Shown: piece after piece, positions 1 through 7,766 of the stretch
How positions within the stretch are numbered: position 1 is the stretch's first letter
How the letters are laid out: each line of letters begins with the position of its first letter
Translations under genes and position numbers: made by a program
Source: Nocardioides sp. REDSEA-S33_B3
Lineage (GTDB): Bacteria; Actinomycetota; Actinomycetes; Propionibacteriales; Nocardioidaceae
Length of the DNA stretch: 64,000 bases
Reading direction: 5' to 3'
Assembly: GCA_001627335.1 (NCBI GenBank)
Contig: LUPK01000059.1
Location: 186,001-250,000, forward strand
Notes under the pieces: model-generated
Told to the model about the DNA's origin: nothing
Seen by the model: the letters and a program-made list of their open reading frames with translations, nothing else
Database searches by the model: none

Positions 1-157
1 TGAGCCAGGCGGGGAGGTTGTCGATCTGTGCGTCGGTGCCGTGCCAGCGCAGCCACGCCTGCTGGACGACGTCCTCGGCCTCGGTGCCGTCGGCGAGGAC
101 CCGGGCGGCCAGGGCCACCAGACGGGGACGCTCGGCCTCGAACACCTCGGTCGTCAC
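1..157 (-). CDS. ECF RNA polymerase sigma factor, SigJ-like (N-terminal part; runs off window start)
   Basis: Minus-strand translation from GTG at 157: VTTEVFEAERPRLVALAARVLADGTEAEDVVQQAWLRWHGTDAQIDNLPAWL, typical sigma-70 region 2 (EDVVQQAWLRW). Confidence 0.72.
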   Translation of the reverse strand, partial: MTTEVFEAERPRLVALAARVLADGTEAEDVVQQAWLRWHGTDAQIDNLPAWL

Positions 158-314
158 GTCTCCCGCTCCTCCTGGTGGCTCCACACGGCGACGCGGCGAT
201 GAGTCCGGCTTGCCGCGGCGGTCACACCCTAGGCCCGTCGTGCGTCGAAGGGGCGTCGGGACCTGCCAGGATCGTCCCGCCGCCCACGCACCCTCAGCCG
301 GAAGTGAGCCACCC

Positions 315-2672
315 GTGACCGAGCACCCCGCCGACAGCCACGACCTGATCCGCGTCGTCGGCGCCCGGGAGAACAACCTCAAGGACGTCAGCGTCGACCT
401 TCCCAAGCGCCGGCTGACGGTGTTCACCGGCGTCTCCGGGTCGGGCAAGAGCTCCCTGGTCTTCGGCACGGTCGCCGCCGAGAGCCAGCGACTGATCAAC
501 GAGACCTACAGCTCCTTCGTCCAGGGCTTCATGCCGAGCCTGGCGCGGCCCGACGTCGACGTGCTGGAGGGGCTGACGACCGCGATCATCGTCGACCAGG
601 AGCGGATGGGCGCCAACCCGCGTTCCACGGTCGGCACGGCGACCGACGCGCACGCGATGCTGCGCATCCTCTACAGCCGCCTCGGCGACCCCTACGTCGG
701 TCCGCCGACGGCGTACTCCTTCAACGTCCCGACCCGCAAGGCCGGCGGCGTGATGACCACCGAGAAGGGCGGCCGGGTCGAGAAGAGGGTCGTCAAGCAG
801 GAGGTCTACCTCGGCGGCATGTGCCCGCGCTGCGAGGGGACCGGCTCGGTCAAGGACATCGACCTCACCGCGTTGTACGACGAGGAGAAGTCGCTCTCCG
901 AGGGGGCGCTGACGGTCCCTGGCTACTCCATGGACGGGTGGTACGGCCGCCTCTTCGCCGGCATGGGCCTGCCGATGGACAAGCCCATCAAGCAGTTCAC
1001 CAAGAAGCAGCTCGACACGATGCTGTGGTCGGAGCCGACCAAGATCAAGGTCGAGGGGGTCAACCTCACCTTCGACGGGATCATCCCGAAGATCCAGAAG
1101 TCGATGCTGTCCAAGGACCCCGAGGCGATGCAGCCGCACGTACGCCGCTTCGTGGACCGTGCGGTGACCTTCCAGACCTGCCCCGACTGCGCGGGCACCC
1201 GGCTGACCGAGGCCGCGCGCGGGTCACGGATCGCGGGGAAGTCGATCGCCGACGTGTGCGAGATGCAGATCTCCGACCTCACCGAGTGGGTGAAGGCCCT
1301 CGACGAGCCGTGCGTGGCACCGCTGCTGACGGCGCTGGGCGAGGTGCTCGAGTCGTTCGTGCGGATCGGCCTGGGCTACCTCTCGCTCGACCGCCCCAGC
1401 GGCACCCTGTCGGGTGGCGAGTCGCAGCGCACCAAGATGATCCGGCACCTCGGCTCGTCGCTGACCGACGTCACCTACGTCTTCGACGAGCCCACGATCG
1501 GGCTGCACCCCCACGACATCGAGCAGATGAACCAGCTGCTGCTCCAGCTGCGCGACAAGGGCAACACCGTGCTGGTCGTCGAGCACAAGCCGGAGACGAT
1601 CGCCATCGCCGACCACGTCGTCGACCTCGGCCCGCGCGCCGGGTCGGCCGGCGGCGAGGTGGTCTACGAGGGCGACGTGGAGGGGCTGCGCCGCAGCGGC
1701 ACCCTGACCGGCACCCACCTCGACGACCGCGCCCGGCTCAAGGAGGCCTTCCGCGAGCCGACCGGAGCGATCGAGGTGCGCGGTGCCTCCACGCACAACC
1801 TGCGCGGTGTCGACGTCGACGTGCCGCTGGGGGTGCTGTGCGTGGTGACCGGCGTCGCCGGCTCCGGCAAGAGCTCGCTGGTGCACGGCTCATTGGCCGG
1901 CCGCGACGACGTGGTGGTCATCGACCAGGGCGCGATCAAGGGCTCCCGGCGCAGCAACCCGGCGACGTACACCGGTCTGCTCGAGCCGATCCGCAAGGCG
2001 TTCGCGAAGGCCAACGGCGTGAAGCCGGGGCTGTTCAGCGCCAACTCCGAGGGCGCGTGCAGCACCTGCAACGGCGCCGGCGTGATCCTCACCGAGCTCG
2101 GCGTGATGGCCACGGTCGAGTCGCCGTGCGAGGAGTGCGACGGGCGACGGTTCCGCGCCGAGGTGCTCGAGCACACCCTGGGCGGCAAGGACATCGCCGA
2201 GGTGCACGAGATGTCGGTCGCGGAGGCCCGTGAGCACTTCTCCGACGGCGAGGCGAGGATGCCCGCAGCCGTGAAGATCCTCGACCGGTTCGCCGACGTC
2301 GGGCTGGGGTACCTCACGCTCGGCCAGGCGCTCACCTCGCTGTCCGGCGGCGAGCGGCAGCGGCTCAAGCTGGCCACGCAGATGGCGGAGAAGGGCGACG
2401 TCTACGTGCTCGACGAGCCGACGACCGGCCTGCACCTCGCCGACGTCGAGAACCTCCTCGGTCTCCTCGACCGGCTGGTCGACTCCGGCAAGTCGGTCGT
2501 CGTGATCGAGCACCACCAGGCCGTGATGGCGCACGCCGACTGGATCCTCGACCTCGGCCCCGGCGCCGGCCACGACGGCGGCACGCTCGTCTTCGAGGGC
2601 ACGCCGGCCCAGCTCGTCGAGGAGGCGTCGACGCTCACCGGGCAGCACCTGGCGGCGTACGTCGGCGCCTAG
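315..2672 (+). CDS. UvrA-like ABC ATPase (short UvrA paralog, DrrC-like)
   Basis: Start GTG 315 (VTEHPADSHDLIRVVGARENNLKDV...). Two Walker A motifs (GVSGSGKSSL, GVAGSGKSSL), two LSGGE signatures, CPRCEGTG and CSTCNGAG Zn-binding motifs. About 785 aa, shorter than canonical UvrA. Confidence 0.85.
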   Translation: MTEHPADSHDLIRVVGARENNLKDVSVDLPKRRLTVFTGVSGSGKSSLVFGTVAAESQRLINETYSSFVQGFMPSLARPDVDVLEGLTTAIIVDQERMGANPRSTVGTATDAHAMLRILYSRLGDPYVGPPTAYSFNVPTRKAGGVMTTEKGGRVEKRVVKQEVYLGGMCPRCEGTGSVKDIDLTALYDEEKSLSEGALTVPGYSMDGWYGRLFAGMGLPMDKPIKQFTKKQLDTMLWSEPTKIKVEGVNLTFDGIIPKIQKSMLSKDPEAMQPHVRRFVDRAVTFQTCPDCAGTRLTEAARGSRIAGKSIADVCEMQISDLTEWVKALDEPCVAPLLTALGEVLESFVRIGLGYLSLDRPSGTLSGGESQRTKMIRHLGSSLTDVTYVFDEPTIGLHPHDIEQMNQLLLQLRDKGNTVLVVEHKPETIAIADHVVDLGPRAGSAGGEVVYEGDVEGLRRSGTLTGTHLDDRARLKEAFREPTGAIEVRGASTHNLRGVDVDVPLGVLCVVTGVAGSGKSSLVHGSLAGRDDVVVIDQGAIKGSRRSNPATYTGLLEPIRKAFAKANGVKPGLFSANSEGACSTCNGAGVILTELGVMATVESPCEECDGRRFRAEVLEHTLGGKDIAEVHEMSVAEAREHFSDGEARMPAAVKILDRFADVGLGYLTLGQALTSLSGGERQRLKLATQMAEKGDVYVLDEPTTGLHLADVENLLGLLDRLVDSGKSVVVIEHHQAVMAHADWILDLGPGAGHDGGTLVFEGTPAQLVEEASTLTGQHLAAYVGA

Positions 2673-2673
2673 C

Positions 2674-2709
2674 CCGCCGAACCGGCGTACTGATACGCCG
2701 GCTCGACCC
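2674..2709. repeat. Palindromic repeat, copy 1 (variant loop)
   Basis: CCGCCGAACCGGCGTACTGATACGCCGGCTCGACCC directly after the uvrA-like stop codon. Confidence 0.75.
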
Positions 2710-2716
2710 ACCGTCC

Positions 2717-2751
2717 CCGCCGAACCGGCGTATCAATACGCCGGCTCGACC
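2717..2751. repeat. Palindromic repeat, copy 2
   Basis: CCGCCGAACCGGCGTATCAATACGCCGGCTCGACC; core CCGGCGTAT-CA-ATACGCCGG is a perfect inverted repeat. Confidence 0.8.
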
Positions 2752-2773
2752 CGGTGCAGCCGTCCGCGGAGGG

Positions 2774-3223
2774 TCAGGCGGAGGCGTTGGCCCAGAGCAG
2801 CGCGTTGCTGGCGGTCGTCCAGAGCTTGCCCAGGCAGACCACGAGGGCCACCGACGCGGCTGCCCAGGCGTAGGTCGTCCGCGGGCGCGACAGGGTGAGC
2901 GCGGCCAGGGCCACGCAGACGAGCCCGGAGAGCAGCGCCCACCCGGCGACCCCGACCAGTCCCATGAAGAAGGCGGCCGCGCCGTTGGCCTCCTCGAAGC
3001 GACCCGTGCCCATCATCAGGACCGTGCTCAGCCCGTCCCCGACGATCCCGACCGTCCACAGCGCGACCAGCACCAGTACCCACGGCGAGTGACGGCGCAG
3101 CGCCTCGCCGGACGAGCGGGCCTGGCCCACGACGTCGGCGCCGGCGGTGACGAGCTCGGCCCGTAGGGTCGCGACGCCGCCTCCTGGTCCGGAGGTGCGG
3201 TGGTCGCTCGCGGGCCCGTTCAT
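2774..3223 (-). CDS. hypothetical multi-pass membrane protein
   Basis: 149 aa ORF with about four hydrophobic segments; no recognised family. Confidence 0.6.
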   Translation of the reverse strand: MNGPASDHRTSGPGGGVATLRAELVTAGADVVGQARSSGEALRRHSPWVLVLVALWTVGIVGDGLSTVLMMGTGRFEEANGAAAFFMGLVGVAGWALLSGLVCVALAALTLSRPRTTYAWAAASVALVVCLGKLWTTASNALLWANASA

Positions 3224-3347
3224 AGGTTCGTCGGCTTCGTCATGGTGTGTCCCCCCTCCTCCAGGATTGCTCGGAGACGGTGACGGCGAAACTCACCCGA
3301 TGGATGGGTGGTGGTCCGGGCCGGCCGCTCCGGGCATGATCGGTGCC

Positions 3348-3758
3348 ATGCCGCTCGTCGAGTCGCTCGTGCCGGTGGAGGCCGTGACCTCCCCGGTCTT
3401 CCTCGGCGTGCGTCTGGCGCTCGACCTGGCGTTCGGCGTCTTCCTCATCGGAGGGCTGATCCGCCGCTCGGCGGTCCGCGGCTCCCGGCCGCGCTACACC
3501 TGGGCCACGATCCAGCGCGTCGCCTGCTGGCCCGGCCTGGTGTTCGTGGTGATGACGACGCTGCGGTCGCTTGCGCTGCTGCAGCCGCTCGCGCTCGTCC
3601 TGGTGCCGGCGGCGCTCGCCGGCTGGGCCTACACCTACCGCCAGCTGCGCGCCGACGGTGACGACGACTGGTTCACCCGCACCGCCTCCCGCGTACGCCG
3701 CTGGGCGACCGCCCGGAGGACAGCCGGTTCACCTGCGCTGGCCGGCGGGCGCGCCTGA
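3348..3758 (+). CDS. hypothetical small membrane protein
   Basis: MPLVESLVPVEAVTSPVFLGVRLALDLAFGVFLIGGLIRRS...; several predicted TM helices. Confidence 0.55.
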   Translation: MPLVESLVPVEAVTSPVFLGVRLALDLAFGVFLIGGLIRRSAVRGSRPRYTWATIQRVACWPGLVFVVMTTLRSLALLQPLALVLVPAALAGWAYTYRQLRADGDDDWFTRTASRVRRWATARRTAGSPALAGGRA

Positions 3759-3787
3759 GCCCCACCCCCGGCCCCTGAGCCCCACGT

Positions 3788-4240
3788 CTACGCCGGGTCG
3801 TGCTCCACGGCGTACGCCGCTCCGAGCGCCAGCTCGCCGCCCTCCAGCACCCGGCACACCGAGCCGGCACGACGCCGCAGCGCCTCCTGGGCGCCCGGGC
3901 CGATGGTGTCGTCGAGCAGCTTGCACGGGGCAGCGACCCGCACGACCTCCAGCAGCACCGGCCCGAGCCGCAGCCGCGCCCCGGGGTTGCGCGGCACCTC
4001 TCCCCCGCTGATCGTCACGTTGCGCCGGGTCATCTCCACCGGCACCGGCCGCCCGTAGACCTCGGCCGCCTCGTCGAGCGCCTCCTGGCTCTGCACGGTC
4101 ACGTGCCGGTGCCTGGTGCCGTGGTAGCGGTCGCCCACGATCCCTCGACCGGCCTCGACCTCGACGCTATCGACGGCACGCATCGGCAGCCGGGTCGCCT
4201 TGGCGACGTGGAGGGCGCTCACCCGGGCGTGGTCGGACAC
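3788..4240 (-). CDS. MOSC domain-containing protein
   Basis: GIVGDRYHGTRHRHVTVQSQEAL and RRNVTISG motifs typical of MOSC domains. Confidence 0.8.
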   Translation of the reverse strand: MSDHARVSALHVAKATRLPMRAVDSVEVEAGRGIVGDRYHGTRHRHVTVQSQEALDEAAEVYGRPVPVEMTRRNVTISGGEVPRNPGARLRLGPVLLEVVRVAAPCKLLDDTIGPGAQEALRRRAGSVCRVLEGGELALGAAYAVEHDPA

Positions 4241-4249
4241 GCCGTGAGC

Positions 4250-5227
4250 CTACGAGCCGGGCACCAGCCCGAGCACGGCCCTGCCCAGCTCGGCACCCGC
4301 CTCCTCCTGCAGGAAGTGTCCCGCGCTCTCGAGCACCCGGTGCGGCTGCGCGGCGGCCCCTGGGACGTGCCCGGCGAAGACCGCCTCCCAGCCGCGCGTC
4401 GCCGGGTCGCCGTCGGAGTAGCAGGTGAGGAACGGCTTGTCCCAGGTCGACAGGAACCGCATCGTCCGCCGCCCGAGCCGCGCCCCGACGTCGTTCCTGG
4501 TCAGCGGCAGCAGCGCCGTCATCTGGCGCAGGCCGGCGCAGTGCTCCTCGGTCGGGAACGGCGCGTCGTAGGCACGCAGCACATCCGGCGACGGCATCAC
4601 CGCACACCCCCCGGCCACGAAGTCCGAGGCCCGCAGGCTCGGCGCGCGCTGGGTGTGCAGCAGGTAGTCCAGCAGCCCCTGCTCCAGCAGCACGTGCGAC
4701 TCCCCCACCCCGTGGACCGGCCACGTCAGACGACCGGCCAGGTCCGGGGAGGCGGTGTGCAGGATCGTGTTGGCAGCGACCACCGCGGCGTACCGATCGG
4801 GGTCCGTCGCCAGCGCCGACAGCCCGATCGGGCCACCCCAGTCCTGGCAGACCAGGGTGACGTCGCGCAGGTCGAGGGCCTCGACGAACGACCGCGTCCA
4901 CCCCACGAACCTCTCGAGCGTGTAGTCGTAGCGCGAGGTCGGCTTGTCGGACCGGCCGAAGCCCACGTTGTCCGGGGCCACCACGTGCAGGCCGCCGTCG
5001 ACCAGGACGTCGATGACGTGCCGGTAGAGGTAGCCCCACGTCGGTTGCCCGTGCAGGAGCAGCACCGTCGGCGCGTCCCGCGGTCCGACGTCGACGCAGG
5101 CCATCCGTAGCGTCCCGGACCCGTCGCCGGCGTCCACGTCGACGTACGTCGGCTCCCACGACCAGCCCGGCAGGTCGGCGAAGCGGTCCTCGGGGGTGCG
5201 GGTGACCTGCAGCGCCAACTCGGTCAC
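4250..5227 (-). CDS. haloalkane dehalogenase-like alpha/beta hydrolase
   Basis: HGQPTWGYLYR oxyanion region, VCQDWGG nucleophile elbow (Asp nucleophile followed by Trp), catalytic His in ESAGHFLQEE. Confidence 0.78.
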   Translation of the reverse strand: MTELALQVTRTPEDRFADLPGWSWEPTYVDVDAGDGSGTLRMACVDVGPRDAPTVLLLHGQPTWGYLYRHVIDVLVDGGLHVVAPDNVGFGRSDKPTSRYDYTLERFVGWTRSFVEALDLRDVTLVCQDWGGPIGLSALATDPDRYAAVVAANTILHTASPDLAGRLTWPVHGVGESHVLLEQGLLDYLLHTQRAPSLRASDFVAGGCAVMPSPDVLRAYDAPFPTEEHCAGLRQMTALLPLTRNDVGARLGRRTMRFLSTWDKPFLTCYSDGDPATRGWEAVFAGHVPGAAAQPHRVLESAGHFLQEEAGAELGRAVLGLVPGS

Positions 5228-5228
5228 G

Positions 5229-5272
5229 GGGTTTCGAGACGGTTGCAGAGCAACCTCCTCAACCGCCGTTTC
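5229..5272. repeat. intergenic palindromic element
   Basis: GGTTTCGAGACGGTTGCAGAGCAACCTCCTCAACCGCCGTTTCG; inner hairpin GGTTGC-AGA-GCAACC. Only one copy in this window. Confidence 0.4.
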
Positions 5273-6437
5273 GGGACAGGATCAGGCCGGACGTCGGCAC
5301 GCCCGTGCCCGCGGTGACCAGCACGTGCGGCTTCTCGTCCAGCGACACCGGGTTCACCGAGGTGCCCCTGATCTGCCGGACCGCCTCGGCGATGCCGTTC
5401 ATGCCGTGCAGGTAGGCCTCCCCCAGCTGGCCGCCGTGGGTGTTGAGCGGCAGCCGTCCGCCGACCTCGATCGCACCGTCCTTCACGAAGTCCTTGGCCT
5501 CGCCGCGCCCGCAGAAGCCGAGCTCCTCGAGCTGCATCAGGACGTAGGGCGTGAAGTGGTCGTAGAGGATCGCCATCGGCATGTCGTCGGGCACGAGCCC
5601 GGACTGCCGCCACAGCTCGCGACCCACCACGCCGATCTCGGGGATACCGATGTCGTCGCGGTAGTACGACGTCATCACGAACTGGTCGGTGCCCGACCCC
5701 TGCGCCGCCGCGGTGACGTACGCCGGGACCACGTCGAGGTCCGCGGCCCGCTCGGCCGACACGATGACGAACGCCTGGCCGCCGTCGGTCTCCTGGCAGC
5801 AGTCGAGCAGGTGCAGCGGGTCCACGATCATCCGGGACGCCTGGTGGTCCTCCAGCGTGATCGGCTTGCCGAAGAAGAACGCCTCGGGGTTGGTGGCGGC
5901 GTGCCGGCGGTCGGCCACGGCCACGCGGCCGAAGTCCTCCGACGTGGCGCCGTGCTCGTGCATGTAGCGCCGCGCCTGCATCGCCACCGTGCCCGCGGGG
6001 GTGGAGAGCCCCATCGGGTAGGACCACGCGTTGTCCAGGCCGTTGGTGTTGACCTGGGCGTTGGCCCACGAGGACACCTGCCCGAAGCGCATCCCCGAGC
6101 GCTCGTTGAACGCCCGGTAGGCCACCACGACGTCCGCGACGCCGGTCGCGACCGCCATCGCGGCCTGCTGGATCGTGCCGCAGGCTGCTCCGCCGCCGTA
6201 GTTGACCCGGCTGAAGAAGCGCAGCTCCCCCATCCCGAGCTCGCGGGCGACCGCGATCTCGGAGTTGTTGTCCATCGTGAAGGTGGTCAGGCCGTCGACC
6301 TCCGACGGCGCGATGCCGCAGTCGCGCAGCGCGTGGCCGATCGCCTCGACGGCCAGCTGCAGCTCCGAGCGACCGGACTCCTTGGAGAACTCGGTGGCGC
6401 CGATGCCGACGATGGCGGCGCGGTTCGAGAGCGTCAT
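5259..6437 (-). CDS. ltp2: thiolase-fold lipid-transfer protein / steroid side-chain aldolase, Ltp2-like
   Basis: MTLSNRAAIVGIGATEFSKESGRSELQLAVEAIGHALRDCGI...; SCP-x thiolase fold; directly follows ChsH1/ChsH2-like genes as in the M. tuberculosis Rv3540c-Rv3542c order. Confidence 0.82.
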   Translation of the reverse strand: MTLSNRAAIVGIGATEFSKESGRSELQLAVEAIGHALRDCGIAPSEVDGLTTFTMDNNSEIAVARELGMGELRFFSRVNYGGGAACGTIQQAAMAVATGVADVVVAYRAFNERSGMRFGQVSSWANAQVNTNGLDNAWSYPMGLSTPAGTVAMQARRYMHEHGATSEDFGRVAVADRRHAATNPEAFFFGKPITLEDHQASRMIVDPLHLLDCCQETDGGQAFVIVSAERAADLDVVPAYVTAAAQGSGTDQFVMTSYYRDDIGIPEIGVVGRELWRQSGLVPDDMPMAILYDHFTPYVLMQLEELGFCGRGEAKDFVKDGAIEVGGRLPLNTHGGQLGEAYLHGMNGIAEAVRQIRGTSVNPVSLDEKPHVLVTAGTGVPTSGLILSRNGG

Positions 6438-6847
6438 GCCACCGCCACCTTCACGGTGCCGATCACGTGGTCGCCCAGTGACACCGAGCCGGTCACCTTC
6501 AGCACCGCCACGCCGTCCTCGACCGACTCCACCGACCCGGTGAAGGTCAGCGTGTCGTAGGGGTAGGCCGGGGCGCCGAGCCGGATCGCGATGCCGCGGA
6601 CGACCGCGCCCTCGCCGGTCTGCTCGCGGACCCAGTCGTTGACGTAGCGCTCGACGAAGGCCGTCGAGGTCAGGATGTTCATGAAGACGTCCTTCGACCC
6701 GGCCGCCTGCGCGATGTCGCGGTCGTGATGAACGTCCTGGAAGTCTCGGGTCGCGATCGCGGTCGACACGATGACGGTCGGCGTCAGCGGGACGCTCCAC
6801 TCGGGCAGCGTCGCGCCGGGGACCAGCAGGTCGGTGACAACACTCAT
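6434..6847 (-). CDS. chsH1: MaoC-like (R)-hydratase, ChsH1-like
   Basis: 137 aa hot-dog fold: ATRDFQDVHHDRDIAQAAGSKDVFMN... Overlaps both neighbours by a few nt. Confidence 0.78.
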   Translation of the reverse strand: MSVVTDLLVPGATLPEWSVPLTPTVIVSTAIATRDFQDVHHDRDIAQAAGSKDVFMNILTSTAFVERYVNDWVREQTGEGAVVRGIAIRLGAPAYPYDTLTFTGSVESVEDGVAVLKVTGSVSLGDHVIGTVKVAVA

Positions 6848-7245
6848 GCGAGCCTCCACACGGGCAGGGTCAGCTCGTCGTCGACGTGCTGGAAGTCGAT
6901 GCGCACGGGGGCGCCGATCAGGTCCTCGGTCGTGTCCGGGTCCACGCCGAGCAGCTCGCCCAGGAGTCGCGGCCCCTCGGCCAGGGTCACGAGCGCGATG
7001 ACGAACGGGGTCTGCCGGCCCGGCACCTGCGGGTGGCGGTGCACGACCCACGAGAAGATCTCGCCGTCGCCCGACGCCGTGACGTGACCGCGGTCCAGGG
7101 CACCGCAGTCGGGGCACGCCGGCCCCGGTGGGTGACGCAGCGCGCCGCATGCGTTGCACTTCTGCAGCCGCAGCTCGCCGGCCGCGGTCCCCTCCCAGAA
7201 GTACGCCGTGTCGCGGTTGTGCTGGGGGCGCAGGACGCCGCTCAT
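6844..7245 (-). CDS. DUF35/OB-fold Zn-ribbon protein (C-terminal half of ChsH2-like)
   Basis: 133 aa; Zn ribbon CNACGALRHPPGPACPDCG followed by an OB-fold; ATGA overlap with the upstream MaoC ORF. Confidence 0.8.
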   Translation of the reverse strand: MSGVLRPQHNRDTAYFWEGTAAGELRLQKCNACGALRHPPGPACPDCGALDRGHVTASGDGEIFSWVVHRHPQVPGRQTPFVIALVTLAEGPRLLGELLGVDPDTTEDLIGAPVRIDFQHVDDELTLPVWRLA

Positions 7246-7766
7246 GCGCCGGCCTCCTCGCGCGACCGAGGCACGAACTTCAGCACCCGGAACAGCATCG
7301 TCGCCACGACCTCGTCGCCCACGTACCAGGTGTTGCGCGAGGTCACGAAGTAGCCGACCCCCATGCCGGTGCGCTTGGGGCCCACCACCGAGTCGAGAGC
7401 CGTGGTCACGCGGACCTGCTCGCCGACCTTCAGCGTCCGGTGATACTCCTGCTCGCAGTTGGTGCCCAGCACGGCGGTGAACCCGGTCTCGGTGAGGACG
7501 CCCATCATCCCGTGCAGCGGGTCGTCGGCCGGCGGCTTGCCACCGAGGCCGTACATCGTCCACACCTGCGCCATGGACGGCGGCGCCTCGCCGGCCCTCC
7601 AGCGCGGGTCGGTGTTGCCCATCGCCTCCAGCCAGTTGTTGATCGTCGGCTGGTTGACCGGGTCGCGCGCCTCGCGCTCGGCGGCCTCGCCCAGCGCCTT
7701 GATCCGCTCGGCCTCGGCCATGACCTTCTCGTGGACCGCCTCGTCCACCCCGAAGAGCTCGCTCAT
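7242..7766 (-). CDS. MaoC N-terminal-type dehydratase (N-terminal half of ChsH2-like)
   Basis: 174 aa; TEQEY-type FAS1_DH region (TNCEQEYHRTLKVGEQVRVTTALDSVVGPKRTGMGVGYFVTSRNTWY); own stop codon. Confidence 0.78.
   Translation of the reverse strand: MSELFGVDEAVHEKVMAEAERIKALGEAAEREARDPVNQPTINNWLEAMGNTDPRWRAGEAPPSMAQVWTMYGLGGKPPADDPLHGMMGVLTETGFTAVLGTNCEQEYHRTLKVGEQVRVTTALDSVVGPKRTGMGVGYFVTSRNTWYVGDEVVATMLFRVLKFVPRSREEAGA

Noticed and set aside
18-314. N-terminal extension of the UvrA-like ORF
   Set aside because: Overlaps the divergent sigma factor gene and is low-complexity; homology begins at GTG 315.
3754-3784. Direct repeat CCTGAGCCCCAC x2
   Set aside because: Short, only two copies, spans a gene end; likely chance or minor slippage.
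3800-5110. Long plus-strand ORF (436 aa) and many similar antisense ORFs (e.g. 7925-9667, 11233-12705, 14508-16079, 49287-51755, 52748-55852)
   Set aside because: High-GC mirror ORFs opposite well-supported genes; Arg/Gly/Ala/His-rich translations with no recognisable domains.
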